From Macrosoma leucophasiata (lineage: Eukaryota; Arthropoda; Insecta; Lepidoptera; Hedylidae), in contig JAWQUS010000010.1 of NCBI GenBank assembly GCA_036365455.1, forward strand, positions 15,198,501 to 15,262,500: a stretch of 64,000 bases of DNA, read 5' to 3'. The notes beneath the pieces are model-generated. The model did not search any database and was not told the DNA's origin. It saw only the letters and a program-made list of their open reading frames with translations. Position numbers and translations under genes: made by a program. Shown here piece by piece: positions 24,801 to 35,443 of the stretch (within the stretch, counting starts at the first letter, position 1; each line of letters opens with the position of its first letter).

Positions 24801-26406
24801 TGGGGCTCGCATCTGCATAATCTGGAGTATTCACTTCCCATCCACGTGTGCAGTACATGTGGATGAGTAGTTGCTTATTTGCCACTTGCCAAAAAAAGAG
24901 TATGGAATACTATACCGATCTTTTATATTAGTCAAATATAATTCTGACTATCACCGCATAAGGTGTGGTCAAGCGGCCAGTGCCCTGATAGTATCTACGT
25001 ATGTTGAAAATACTTACATCTTACATCGGCGCCCTTCGTTTCCGCGGAATACAATCTGGGAATCGCTAAACTGAATAAATCTGGCGGATATTTTTTTTAT
25101 GTTATGAAAATGGCTTCATGAAGTTTACACTGACAAGGGAAACAGTTCAAAGACGTTTACCTGTAAGTCACAGAAGATTATCATACGGGACTACCAACTT
25201 TGTTCCATCTATGCTAGAATTTACGGGGCTGTACCTAATTACCATGTCACCCAATCCGATAACAAATTTTTAAGAAAAGCAGTTTCTTAGGTCAGAGAAT
25301 TTTCACAAAATACGGATATGCATTACGGATCGATCTCAAGTAATTTATAAATCTTAATTTGACACGGGTTGATTTATAATATGTACTTCTAAGTATATTC
25401 CTAGTACAGCATTTCCCAGTGTGTACCGGGCCATCAAAATATAATACAGGGTGACAATCTTCCCACCCTCTTTTAAAAATTTTACCTACTGATCCAGCTA
25501 AAACTTGAGAACGGCGGGCCCGATTTAGTTAATTTTAGTTTTAAATTATTTCTGGAAGCCCAGGGAATGTTTAAAAGGTAAGAAAATATGAAGAAATTGA
25601 AGGGAAATAGTAAAAACCACCATTTCATTTTCCCATTCAAATAGTCCGTATCTATCAAACCTTTGACACATGTCATATTTTCATTCTGAAGCAATACGAA
25701 GTTTGCCGGATCAGCTAGTTCTTAATAAATGTGTATTATTTTATCTAAAGGAAAAAGAATGGCTTGGGTTTAATTTAATCAAAAAAATATTAATAAGTGG
25801 GTACAAAGGGGCAGCGTAAAAATGACCGGGCCATGACAGATCAATGATTGGGAAACACTGTAATAGTTTATTGACCAAAATATTATTCTTTAACAATAAT
25901 TCCATCATTATAAAAACTCTTCCGAAAGCGTAATAATCTGAAATATGTTGTTCACAGGATCAATGTCGATGTGCGATCCGGTGATCGACGAACATTTCCG
26001 ACGATCCCTAGGCGACGACTACATGAATCTGTTTAAGAAGAACACCGAGGCGGTCCAGCCCGGCCCCAAACCCAACACCAAGGACCGAGCGAGCAGCCCC
26101 ATACAGTTCAAGACTGAGGAACCTCCCAAACCCGGCAAAATTATCGCCATGGACGTCGACGACGCCAGCCTATCCGTAGACGACCACTTCGCCAAAGCCC
26201 TCGGCGACACCTGGCGGCAAATACAAACCTCGAGATTAAAAGACAACGAAAAAACACAAGTGACGACCAAAGGAGTCGACGACCACTTCAGCAAAGCGCT
26301 CGGCGACACTTGGAAGAAAATACAGACTTCGAAACTGAGGCAGACAGAAGAAAAACCGAAAGATCAAGCGACGAAAATTATTTCGAGGAGTGGAGTCGTA
26401 ATATAA
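18667..26406 (+). CDS. Tgi: Tgi / vestigial-like 4 (VGLL4) Tondu-domain cofactor, five exons
   Basis: Transcription cofactor of the Hippo pathway. Members of this family bind TEAD/Scalloped in the nucleus through Tondu (TDU) motifs, displace Yorkie/YAP and repress growth genes. The coding exons are 18667-18802, 19604-19748, 22466-22611, 24494-24628 and 25958-26406. They total 1011 nt, or 336 residues plus TAA, and every junction is in frame with GT/AG borders. Residues 194-213 form the first TDU (DPVIDEHFRRSLGDDYMNLF), 261-277 the second (VDDHFAKALGDTWRQIQ) and 294-310 the third (VDDHFSKALGDTWKKIQ). The block PYNRPSVI just upstream matches NRPSVI of vertebrate VGLL4, where it also precedes the first TDU. 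The N-terminal half is low-complexity, basic and Ser/Pro-rich. The start is ATG 18667 or the adjacent ATG 18670; an in-frame TGA lies at 18652. VGLL4 usually has two TDUs, so a third is unusual. The family call is firm; exon 1 and the exact splice sites are inferred. Confidence 0.9.
19441..19562. mobile_element. MITE with CATTCATAAACG termini, beside Tgi exon 2
   Basis: Terminal inverted repeats CCTCATTCATAAACGG and CCGTTTATGAATAAGAAGG enclose about 120 bp. It is the same family as the copies at 5375 and 5815. It ends about 40 nt before the exon 2 acceptor. Confidence 0.6.
19604..19748 (+). CDS. Tgi: Tgi coding exon 2
   Basis: This 145-nt exon follows an ACTTACAG acceptor (19596-19603) and ends at a GTATGT donor. 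It encodes an acidic Ser/Thr stretch (TPSTASSGESEGD), then SPEAPRTPHAKELTG and the basic block KWRRERRSTRLPDYTP. It is far richer in GC than the flanking intron. A MITE ends only about 40 nt before the acceptor, and five decayed copies of this exon follow in intron 2. The reading frame continues from exon 1 and into exon 3, where AG plus A makes Arg. Confidence 0.85.
19795..20553 (+). pseudogene. Tandem array of about five decayed copies of Tgi exon 2
   Basis: Intron 2 holds degraded direct copies of exon 2 plus a little flanking intron. Relic cores such as TTGACCGGCAAG and CGCTCCACGCGACTGCC recur, and each copy ends in an AG|GT like the real donor. Approximate copy ends are 19920, 20088, 20242, 20416 and 20553, against 19748 for the real exon. 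The third copy (about 20110-20242) is best kept: it still reads APRTPHTKELTGEW and STRLPDY in one frame. Its 5' part and the other copies carry frameshifts or stops. These look like ancient tandem exon duplications that have lost coding capacity. Confidence 0.8.
22466..22611 (+). CDS. Tgi: Tgi coding exon 3
   Basis: This 146-nt exon lies between a TAATTCCAG acceptor and a GTGAGC donor. It encodes ENCKMALRSQSFNERRTV, then a short basic and acidic region ending DDLPANLSYNGK. CpG-rich codon use contrasts with the AT-rich intron on both sides. Phase 2 in and phase 1 out match the neighbouring exons. No named domain is recognised; it probably lies in the disordered N-terminal half. Confidence 0.82.
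24494..24628 (+). CDS. Tgi: Tgi coding exon 4 with NAGNAG acceptor
   Basis: This 135-nt exon ends at a GTGAGC donor. It encodes a Pro/Arg-rich segment that closes with RPAPPPYNRPSVIKSNDTPP. The NRPSVI block is shared with vertebrate VGLL4 at the same place relative to the first TDU, which anchors the homology. The acceptor is a CAGCAG tandem (24491-24496), so splicing may keep or drop one Ala codon. A third in-frame AG lies at 24507-24508. Confidence 0.88.
24776..24807. repeat. GC-rich hairpin in Tgi intron 4
   Basis: AGCCCCAAGAGAG and CTCTCTTGGGGCT are exact inverted arms with a 6-nt loop, about 150 nt after the exon 4 donor. Confidence 0.7.
25570..25719 (+). mobile_element. Helitron-like 3' end fragment in Tgi intron 4
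   Basis: Closely similar to 5020-5155 (GGTAAGAAAATATGAAGAAA, GCAATACGAAGTTTGCCGGA) and ends TCAGCTAGT. It lies about 240 bp before the terminal Tgi exon. Confidence 0.55.
25958..26406 (+). CDS. Tgi: Tgi terminal coding exon with three Tondu motifs
   Basis: The last coding exon starts after TTGTTCACAG (25948-25957) and ends at TAA 26404-26406. It encodes 149 residues with three TEAD-binding TDU motifs separated by Pro/Lys-rich linkers. The second and third TDUs are near-copies 33 codons apart, also at DNA level, which points to an internal duplication. It is the most GC-rich stretch for several kilobases. Confidence 0.95.
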
Positions 26407-26900
26407 TGACGACAATTGGGCATTAGGTGGTTCGGTTTACTACCTTGTAAAGTTTACGAGGCGTTTTCATGATTCTAACTGAAGCATCAATAAATTGTCA
26501 CTCGTTGTGAGGTAGAGGACTATCGTTTTTATTAAGGCACTTACTAATTGAGCGCCCTCGACGCGTTCGCGTCACGAATCCATGACAATTCTGTGACCTA
26601 TTTTGGTATTTGAGAGGTCGTTTCTCTATTTAATTTAGTCAATTATTAGTCACCATTACACACTGTAAGTTATTACCTCAATTTTATGCGCTTTTGCACA
26701 ATTCACTATAGGTTATTTGGAATTATAATAAGTCTTGTAAATAATAGATTGTGTATTGATTTTAGGTTAATATGGTATATTGATGGTATATAGCGACATG
26801 TCTGTTCTACTCTATGTCTTATTTTATTAATGTTCCTCGTGTAAATGTTTAATGTATGATATGGATAAGTAATAAGTGTTTTACTATTCTGAATTAATTA
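26407..26900 (+). other. Probable Tgi 3' UTR
   Basis: AT-rich DNA follows the Tgi stop codon. The first canonical AATAAA is at 26489-26494, 83 nt after the stop. The true cleavage site cannot be fixed from sequence, and the UTR may extend further. Confidence 0.4.
26489..26494 (+). terminator. Candidate Tgi polyadenylation signal AATAAA
   Basis: A canonical hexamer 83 nt after the stop codon, followed by T/G-containing sequence (TTGTCACTCGTTGTG). It would give a short 3' UTR. Other weaker AT-rich hexamers lie further downstream. Confidence 0.35.
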
Positions 26901-27175
26901 GTTGCCTAGATAGTAAATCAAGGCTATGTCTACCTACTTTTATCAATGATAAAAATTATAAAAGTAAATTAGTGAATTGTAGTCGGTGTATTATACTATC
27001 AATCTCAATTACGTACAATCCATAACAGCCAATGACGAATAAGATCCAATTTATATAAGATTATTAAGTAAATTAATAGAAAAATAACTGTGGATTACAT
27101 TGTCCCATTTGATGACTTATTCCAAACGTTTTTTTTTCCAAATGTTTGGCAAAGAAGTTTATGTATACATATAAA

Positions 27176-27356
27176 AAATGAAATACGCTTACACTCACAG
27201 CCCCACACTAGGTATAAACCTGTGTTATAGGTGCCGTTGTACACACAAAATGCAAGCACATACACCCAGACCATACAAATATTTGTCCTGGTGCGGGGAT
27301 CGAACCCGCGACCCTTCGAATCAAACGGTCGTCTCACACCGCTGGACTAACCGTCA
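27176..27356 (-). mobile_element. tRNA-derived SINE-C, inverted
   Basis: On the minus strand it has a tRNA-like head (AGTCCAGCGGTGTGAGACGA and GGGTTCGATCCCCGC) and a body ending CTGTGAGTGTAAGCGTATTT. Relatives are at 32776, 47351, 51670 and 62949. Confidence 0.75.
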
Positions 27357-27377
27357 TTAAGTACCTGCAAGTCAAAC

Positions 27378-27511
27378 GGCCAAATACTCAAACGTCACTT
27401 AAATCTAAGTGGGACTTAAAAGTCTTCTGCCTTTATAAAACACGTTCAAACGATAGAGATAGCGCACATTTGAGCGTTGCTTAAAATTGAGTGACGTTTG
27501 AATATTCGGCC
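27378..27511. mobile_element. MITE of about 134 bp, copy 2
   Basis: Ends GGCCAAATACTCAAACGTCA and TGACGTTTGAATATTCGGCC are inverted repeats. The interior is nearly identical to the copy at 365-510, which shows recent mobility of the family. Confidence 0.75.
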
Positions 27512-28217
27512 ATTAGTCTTTTAAAAGCAACATCTTTCAGCATATTGCTTAGATACCTATATTCTTAATTTCCGATTTAAAATATGTGTATAGGTACATA
27601 CCAACTTGAAATACCTGTGTATGTTTGAAACAAAGGCGGAATATTATTGCTTATACTGAATGCATACCTACTTGTCGTTTGGGAAGTATCCGTAGCATAA
27701 GTAAAAATGTAATAACACAAGGATATTTAATATTACGGGATCCCTGGATCATTTTTTACGATTATTGACAAGCCGATTTTTCGTGAGTAGCTTCATTTAG
27801 ACGAGGCGCCCAACTGTTTCCTTACGACAATTTTGGTAAATGGTAGCTAATAGCAGGGATAAAAGATAATGTTTCTTTGTTAATTCTCAAGATAATTATA
27901 TAAAATAATCCGAAAAAATATTTGTCCTACAAAATTAAAGCTTTCATCAGTCCAGGGAGTCCAACATGACATGTAGGTATTATTAACAAATAATTGAAAA
28001 ATAATTTGTACCATAAGAATTCATTACTTTATGTATTACCGGCAAATTTATAAATCAGGTAGTTGCCTACTTCATTTATTCACTATTATTCATTAGATAA
28101 ACCATGTCATATTTCACTTGTATATGCATTGACACTGACGAATAATTTTGACGTCAATCGATACCGAAGGTAGAACATATTTACATAAACAGAGAGATAC
28201 TTTTTGTTGGTTATAGT

Positions 28218-28685
28218 AAAGGAGATGTTGCAAAAATGTATGAACCTCCGGCCATGTATTGTACACAATATCATTAAACAGGCAAAATCAATATAATAAC
28301 GTTTTTTACTGCATATTTTTACTAATTTAGCTTTGTTTGCAGTTACAAAACATTCTTTGCAGTTAGAATTGCAACTCAAAACCAACATGGCGAAAATGGC
28401 GGGCGATGACATTTTGACATTTTCATTTTTTAAATTGTATTTTGATTATATAGTACTTGGAGAAAAAAGTAACATTTTCTAAATACTGTCGAAATCGATT
28501 GATCCCAAGCGTCGGCCGCCATGTTGAACATAGTTGAAAATGATAAAATCGTTTGAATTAAATGTGGTCGTAACTCTAAAATATATTCTTGAATAAATTA
28601 ATTATATTTTTTTCGGATTCTTCTTTAATTTACCCATTTATTGAGGTCATGTACGAACCAGAGCCGAGCTCGCAACATCTCCTTT
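28218..28685. mobile_element. 468-bp element with 14-bp terminal inverted repeats
   Basis: AAAGGAGATGTTGC (28218-28231) and its exact reverse complement (28672-28685) bound the segment. It contains AACATGGCGAAAATGGCGGG and GGCCGCCATGTTGAAC, both YY1/Pho-like. A 31-codon ATG frame (28387-28482, MAKMAGDDILTFSFFKLYFD) is present. I recognise no transposase. Confidence 0.5.
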
Positions 28686-28999
28686 ATTATTGGCAAAATG
28701 TAATAAATTGGATTGTATCAAATAGAGGGTAAGTTCAGACTTATTCCTAATGTTTATGTATCTGGTCAGGGTTCGAAGGTACGACTGTCAGCAGGCTGCG
28801 GTCGTTTTTCCTATGATTTACTATGAATATAATTTTAATACTTGTAAATAACGTATTTCCTATTTATGCACTCTAAGTTAAGGGATAAAAATGTTGTCGA
28901 TAAGTAAATACACAGAACTTGAAAATTTAGTGTTTATTTTTTTTGCTTTCCCAAAAAGCCCAGGACAATATAAGTTAATTTATTAGAACATTCGCTAAT

Positions 29000-29025
29000 G
29001 AATTCTAGTAAATTTACTAGAATTC
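29000..29025. repeat. 26-bp perfect palindrome
   Basis: GAATTCTAGTAAA is followed directly by TTTACTAGAATTC, with no loop. Confidence 0.8.
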
Positions 29026-30480
29026 TCTCCCATTTTTAAGGATTTATCATCCCGACGTTTCTTAACGTTATAAAATGATACTTGTATATCTAGGAGGTAC
29101 CTAGCTTCAATCTACGCACACTACCTATTACATCTACCAAAACAGACTGATCTCTAGAGCGAGCAGAAGCAGCACCTACCTAATCCCATAGGTACGAGTA
29201 CCTACGTCTTACCCTTCCCAAGAACTTCCTAAACTAATGATGGGGTCTGCAGGGGTCTCCTTTAAAAAGTTAAAACTACACTCTGACATTTTAAAGGTTG
29301 TTTATCCGCAACCAAACAATTTTATCTGGGTAGTAACACGTTCGTTTTCTTTAGACTGTGGTAGTACAATGGATCTGTATTAAATATCTATTCTTATTGA
29401 ATAGATATTTTTTCGCTTAGTTTGGGGCGCACATTCGCATAGAGAGGGCGCGGAGTGCGTGCACTAGTTCACGTAGTAGGAATACTACGTTTAGAGAATA
29501 CTTCTCACGCTTTCGAAAGATTAATAATGTTTTTCACATAATTTGAACAATATTTGATTTTTTTAAATTATAATAAATAATAATAGGAAAGCTCATAAAA
29601 AAAATTGTACAAAAAAAACAAAAAGGAAAAAGAAAGACACAAGGACAAACACCTTTGAAACATTATTTTCAGAACCAAAAGAAAATATTCCGTTGTTTAA
29701 AATATTTCTACCACAACGGAATAAAACGTTTAAAATTACAATTTAGTATGAATTACTATTATACTACTACTATTTACTTCCTACACCTAAACTAAAAATC
29801 CTGAAACCTACTCTAAAAATATATTTCAGAACCTAAGGAATAGGAAATGTTCCTGGGGTTTTCAAAATAATATATTGAAAGCAAAACAGCCTGTCATTTT
29901 TTGCGAGGGAACTACGTGTGATGCACACACAAACTACAAAAATCATCTATTACTACGAAACTAGCACCTTGAATCTTACAAAATACATAAACAATTTCAC
30001 GCACACATTTAAACATCTGGGCCATCCTTTGGATTATGAGAAAGGAGGAAATGTTCTACAAAGAAGCTCCCGTGTTGGTAAAATGAACACAGGTCCTAAT
30101 TGGCCTAAAGGGCAATTAGAAGACCGATTGAAGTGACTTCAATCATGGGCCTGATAGAAAGGGTTTTCTTTCAATTTGATTCTCTTTATGCCTACTTACT
30201 ATGAATGACCTTTTCAAGGACCCTATAAGTAGGTACCTGCTTGTGAACCTACCTGTCATTTTCTGTTAATTAATATATTCCTGCGAATATGAAGGACAAA
30301 TAAAAATTAATGATGCTTATTAATGAAGTGGAATAGTTTGCCTTCTGAATTCAATAATGAATTTAGAAGGAAAACTATCACACTTTATGTGATCTTTATT
30401 TATCATGTTTATAATATATCTACTTACCATGTTCACCTGCTGTGACTTTTTTTTACATTTCCGAACACCACTGTTTAGCA

Positions 30481-30849
30481 TAGGGTTTCTCAAAATTTCG
30501 GCTCCACGTACCCCTTGAAAAGTATCCAGGTGACAGGGAACCACCTAACTCAACCCCCCCCCCCCTCTCCTTCCCGAAAGAAAATAATAAAATTGTCTGT
30601 TGAAGAAAATAGTGTTTTTATTTCAATTAAAGGTAACAAATACAGTTCCAAAAGAAATATATTTTTACTAGGTACTATTAATGTGATGGGTGTGCTTGTT
30701 TCTCGTCACAAATGGAGTCAAGTTTAGGAGTAATTTTGGACAATTTTAACCTTAATTCTGACTCGGCATCAAGTCGATTTATAGTAAATCTTGTCGTCGT
30801 CGAATGGCAAACCTCTAGGGGTTCGCGTACCCCACTTTGAGAAACGCTA
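30481..30849. mobile_element. hAT-type MITE, 369 bp, 8-bp TSD
   Basis: Ends TAGGGTTTCTCAAA and TTTGAGAAACGCTA are inverted repeats with one mismatch. The exact 8-bp duplication GTTTAGCA flanks it (30473-30480, 30850-30857), as expected for hAT elements. Internal sequence includes GCTCCACGTACCCCTTG and GGTTCGCGTACCCC. No transposase. Confidence 0.85.
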
Positions 30850-30954
30850 GTTTAGCAGACAGGGGGAAAGACACTTGACTCTTACATAAAATTGGAACTA
30901 TATTCATGTACAAATTACAACTTAGTAGTACTACAATCTTCTGAGCTAAACTGC

Positions 30955-31028
30955 AGAGAGACAGACGGACGGACGGACGGATATGGTTGGAGTTTTAAGG
31001 GTTCTTTGTAAATTACGGAACCCTTAAA
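30955..31028. repeat. (GACG)n and GGGTTC interspersed repeat
   Basis: AGACAGACGGACGGACGGAC is followed by AAGGGTTC and an inverted GGAACCCTT. The same arrangement is at 54060-54140. This is a common lepidopteran repeat tail. Confidence 0.5.
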
Positions 31029-31150
31029 AAATGATAATTATTTATTTATTTATTTAATCTTGAATGCACACAGTATACAAATGAGGTACATAAGGTGGAC
31101 TTAATGCCTTTAGGCATTATCTGCCAGTCAACCATAAGGTTGTACAAGAA
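31029..31150 (-). mobile_element. LINE 3' end fragment, inverted
   Basis: ATTTATTTATTTATTTAAT then ACATAAGGTGGACTTAATGC and GCCAGTCAACCATAAGGTTG. This is the reverse complement of a relative of the 7440-7560 tail. Confidence 0.6.
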
Positions 31151-31285
31151 AAAACCACGAAATGTTGCAGAAAAATAAGAAAAACTATGAAATAAAACTT
31201 ACTATCACTAAAACACAAACCAGATAATTACTTACATAAATATCTAAAGTTATATTAGAATAAATACACAATCAAAATACATATA

Positions 31286-31808
31286 TGTCGGAGAAAGAAC
31301 GTTAATCTCGACATCATCATTAGTGGTTATGTGTTTAGTGGGCGTCTTGAGGGTTAAATGCTAGCACAAAACAATAAGTCACTATTATCAGTCAGATTTA
31401 ATCACTTTAACAGAATATCACTGCTTAACTTTACACCCAAAACTCTTTGATATAATTAAACTTTTAAACTTTTAAGTACAACGAGGAGCGGGTTCGCGAC
31501 ACCGATCTTATTTCGCCAAATCAAATAGTACTCCACTGTCCAACCAAAGAATGATCCACCTCGATCAACAACGACACATTTTATAACCTCCGTTAACGGC
31601 GATCTGTCAGATGGCGCCTCGACCCCGCTCGAGGCGTACCCTCAACTCGGTAATGTACTTTTATAATACAATTACTCTTTAAATGAAATAATGATTTTAA
31701 ACGATAACAAAATCTAACAAATCAAATTAACTTAAAATAATATTTTTAGCAAGGTATTTCTATAGCCTAGTACTTTACAGAACCAACAATAAACTTCTTG
31801 CTCCGACA
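31286..31808 (-). repeat. LTR, left copy (3' LTR if the element runs minus)
   Basis: 523 bp with TG...CA boundaries and a short terminal inverted repeat TGTCGGAG/CTCCGACA. I compared it by eye with 36012-36534 and found no difference. Confidence 0.9.
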
Positions 31809-32108
31809 CGGCCGTCCTGACGTTTCACACGTCCTCGTGTGATGTTGAAGGACCAGCATCATCATTATCTGTAAGGATAGAAATAGCACTTTGTACGACA
31901 TAGCTCGGCTACTCCTGACAAAGTAAATTCTCCTCTTCCGTTGTTACTTTAAACATGTTTTGTGTAACCCCTTTTGTTACATCCTAAGTCAAACAGGAAG
32001 TACAGTCATTCAACATCATCCTCCATAATAATCTTAACTGCCAACTCATATTAACTAGACATCCACCTCACCATCTATCAACCTATATGAAACTTGTCTG
32101 AAAGGCCA

Positions 32109-32330
32109 ACTCGCCACAAAGCAATCAACATCACCACTGTCTGTACGGCCACCTCGCCGTTTAGCAATGCTGTCAGATTGGCCACCTCGCCATTTAGTAA
32201 TGCTGTCACATTGGCCACCTCGCCATTTAGCAATGCTGTCTGATTGGCCACCTCGCCACTTAGTAATGCTGTCCCAGAGGCCAACTCGCCCTTCAGACCA
32301 TCTTAAAGCGGACACCTCGCCTTGGATATC
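32109..32330. repeat. 33-bp tandem repeat inside the LTR element
   Basis: About five units of the type CTCGCCATTTAGTAATGCTG plus TCACATTGGCCAC. As 33 is a multiple of 3, the minus strand reads an 11-residue repeat (GEVANxTALLN) through 32078-32284, and a plus-strand frame is also open. Confidence 0.8.
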
Positions 32331-32775
32331 TTACACACAATTGTTCTACTCAACAACACAATACGCTAAAGTACCTACAAAATTCGTATATAGCCACTAC
32401 GCTAGGACTATTTTGAATGTCTTACCATCATTATCGTCAGATGGACATGGATCCAGCTCAGTACCTAGGTATATTAGACTGAGGGAGTGAACATCAACCA
32501 TCGAGTTTAAGATGATAGGTACCTATCTAGCCAATGTTTCAATGACCTCATAAGGACCTTTATACTTAAGTGCCAATTTGGCTTAATTCCGATCATGATT
32601 TGCTAATAAAAAGTAATCTCCTAAGAATAAATGAAGTCACCTTAGCCTTGTTTTTCGTTTTCAACATTTACTTCAACTTCGTGATCGTCTACAGTTAATA
32701 AATTTAAACGTCTAGCTACTCTACCTATTAAAAAACTCCATAGGACTCGCTTGAAATTTTTAATTTAAATACTTT

Positions 32776-32963
32776 AAATCCGCTTACACTTCTACCCAAG
32801 TGTCGTGGGTGCCGTTACACACACACAACACTCACACAAACACCCAAACCCGTAATCAGCACCCGTAGGCCACACAAACATTTGCAGCGGTACGGGGATC
32901 GAACCCCTGAGCCTCGATTGAAACAACACACACCGCTGAACCAACTGGCTGATCATGTGGTTG
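32776..32963 (-). mobile_element. SINE-C inserted in the LTR element
   Basis: Antisense copy: CGCTTACACTTCTACCCAAG start, GTACGGGGATCGAACCCCTG box and CACCGCTGAACCAACTGGCT head. It sits inside the LTR element interior. Confidence 0.7.
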
Positions 32964-34219
32964 TCTTGAGAGCGTTAATTGCTCTCCCAGTATTAATTCT
33001 TAAGGAGTGCCTGAGTATCACATATTTAGAGAACTCATCTATAAAAACGAAAACATTCTTTAAGATCACTACTGCCATTGAGCTTTCCTGTAACTTCTAT
33101 GTGAATTGTTACAAAAGTCGGTATATCAATTAAAATCGCGGAGTAGAAAAAACTTATACATGGCCCATAAACTTCTCACAAGTCCCGAAAAACCCCGTTT
33201 GTTATCTCCGAGTCTCACGGACTTTACGGTCTCTTGAAGAATCTAACTTCAACCGGCGCCTACCATATGTAGCGTCACATTATTAAGCATTATAATATAA
33301 CCATCCGGACGGCGCCGCAAGCTTAGCGTAGCGTTGCGTCGTCAGTTGTCCTTACACCTACACCTTAGTGCCGCGCACACGCAACTCAACCCACCTAAAG
33401 TAACCGCAAATATGTAACAGTGTAAATTCCGCATTATATGGTGATCACCAACTTGGACTTCTCATTATCCATCCCCTACAACCTGAACACGCAATAACCT
33501 TCTATATTGGCACGCATACAATACACCGCCATACATATTACCGCGCGTCCATGGATTTCCTAAAGCAGACACCAAATTGTTGAGCCAAACTCCCAATGTA
33601 CTACGGCTCGTACCTACATGGCATTCCCGTGCCATCTGCGCACCGTTCACTAATGGCTACTGTTTCGGTTCTGACCAGCTAAACGAAAATTCACCACCCT
33701 CATCATCATTACCTGATTGAAACTGTCTTATCTCAAGAAGTATTTAGGTTCTCGGGCAACTACCTATAATGTCACCTCAGCCGCACCATTTTCAAGTTCA
33801 CTAAATTATTTCATCAGTTTTATCAAATTATTTAATATCTCGGTAAATAACACAACACTTTCTAATATCAAGTATCATTGACAGACTTCATGTTAATAAA
33901 ATCTCATCACAACGAAATTTACATTATCGAACAAATTAACACAGGTGTCTCGTTCATGGCCAACAACTCAACAACCAGCACTTCCCTCCAGGAATGCCAA
34001 ATCATCTCATATTCCACCCAGAGTCAACACACTGATACTCTGGCATAGTCACGAAACCCGTGAACCAAGAACCTGTACACACATGTTCACACACAACGTT
34101 TTCAATATTCGTCACATCATATCAATTGGTACTTGAGTCTCAGTGTCCGCTACCTAATCATAAGAATCTGTTTAGCCCACAATAGCAGGTAAGATTCCTA
34201 CAGCATTAAGATGTATAAC

Positions 34220-34455
34220 CAGGTAGTCACCCACAAAAGCAGGACAGACCATATACACAGACGAACAGTGATGATCGTTACCCACAAAAGCAGGAAAGAC
34301 CACATACACATTAGACGAACAGTGATGATCGTTACCCACAAAAGCAGGCAAGACCACATACACATTAAACGAACAGTGATGATCGTTACCCACAAAAGCA
34401 GGAAAGACCACATAACAGTGATAGTCGTCACCCACTAAAGCAGGAGAGACCACAC
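34220..34455. repeat. 54-bp tandem repeat inside the LTR element
   Basis: About five units built on CGTTACCCACAAAAGCAGG and AAGACCACATACACATT. Unit lengths are roughly 50, 54, 54 and 42 bp. The plus strand reads VTHKSRKDHIHIRRTVMI every 18 residues, while minus frames stay open too. Non-coding is likely. Confidence 0.8.
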
Positions 34456-34648
34456 TTATTAAATCACAAGGATCCTATAATTTCTTCCCGTAATTACCCA
34501 CAGGTGAAACCATTATCAACTTTACCGTTTGACTAACTTTTTCAAACTATCTACCCCAATAGACGGAATGAAATTAGCCATTTTCTAAACTTAACCATGT
34601 GTTAGGTTAAATTTCAACTCTAGGCATAGGATTACATTGAAAACATTT

Positions 34649-35032
34649 TCAACGGGAAATGCCACAAATTGGTGATTTGTACCGATTCACCATGACCTGG
34701 GAATTGAACCCATTCATCAGCTGTTGCGAGGTCATAACAAAATGAAAACGACTCACCAAATTGACGGTTGCCTCAGTGAGAGATTTCCCTCCGCATACGT
34801 CCAATTGTCTCACACAGGATGTGATGGCAGGTTGCGAGCCACCGCCTGGTTTCGAACATCCTGATGCCACGTGACCCCCAGCACCAAACTTCAAGCATGT
34901 CAGGGAAGGTTTTGTCGTAACCACGGCCATGTGGTCGGAATTTAAAATATCTCGAAGCTGTTTGTTGCTCTTCATACAAACGACTGAAACATTAAAAACA
35001 TCTATCACCAAATTTTCCGCATAGTATAACAT
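34649..35032 (-). pseudogene. Degenerate gag nucleocapsid (zinc-knuckle) remnant
   Basis: A 127-codon minus-strand frame contains SLTCLKFGAGGHVASGC, which resembles a C-x2-C-x4-H-x4-C knuckle in which the second Cys is Phe. A second Cys-bearing segment (QLDVCGGKSLTEA) follows. It lies near the 5' side of the element in minus orientation, where gag is expected. No pol follows, and the frame is probably not functional. Confidence 0.5.
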
Positions 35033-35122
35033 TTTATAGGAGAAAGAATTAACCTAGGACCCTTATTGTCTTGCAGAGTATGAGACTTCATATTTTCTCG
35101 ATAACATCACTTTACGATTCGA

Positions 35123-35443
35123 TTACTTTAACTGCAACAGTAGCGTAGTGGCAGCAGGCCACCACCACCGCGCTGGGGGTCCCGGGTCCAATTCCCGGGT
35201 CGGGGGCCATCAGAGACAACGGCTCAAAATCCTTCATCTCCGACTTCACTGGGATTTCTCCATTTTCTGGAAGATTCCCAGTATACCTCGGAGTTTAGTA
35301 ATGTGCCCGGAGATGGCAACAGGTTCGCCACCTGTTACATGGGCCAAAACGCAACCGGCGAGTTGTGGGTGCCCGCATGCATGCTTGAATGCATGCATTT
35401 ACCTCTGCCTACCCCTTTGGGGATAACAGGTGTGAAGTTAAGT
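35123..35443 (+). mobile_element. SINE-A inserted in the LTR element, 17-bp TSD
   Basis: Head GTAGCGTAGTGGCAGCAGGC with GGGTCCAATTCCCGGG and a body ending GGGATAACAGGTGTGAAGTT. Flanking ATCACTTWACGATTCGA at 35106-35122 and 35444-35460 is a 17-bp duplication with one mismatch. Confidence 0.85.

Larger units (their letters stand above)
26901..31285. other. Intergenic between Tgi and the LTR element
   Basis: Apart from the listed repeats nothing gene-like is seen. 27520-28210, 28690-29990 and 29990-30470 are AT-rich with short frames only. Confidence 0.45.

Noticed and set aside
26019..26309. 96-codon minus-strand ORF
   Set aside because: Antisense shadow of the Tgi terminal exon.
32055..32315. 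Tryptophan/glycine repeat ORF
   Set aside because: Produced by the 33-bp tandem repeat; no independent coding evidence.
34211..34438. Histidine-rich 75-codon ORF
   Set aside because: It is a translation of the 54-bp tandem repeat, which is open in several frames on both strands.
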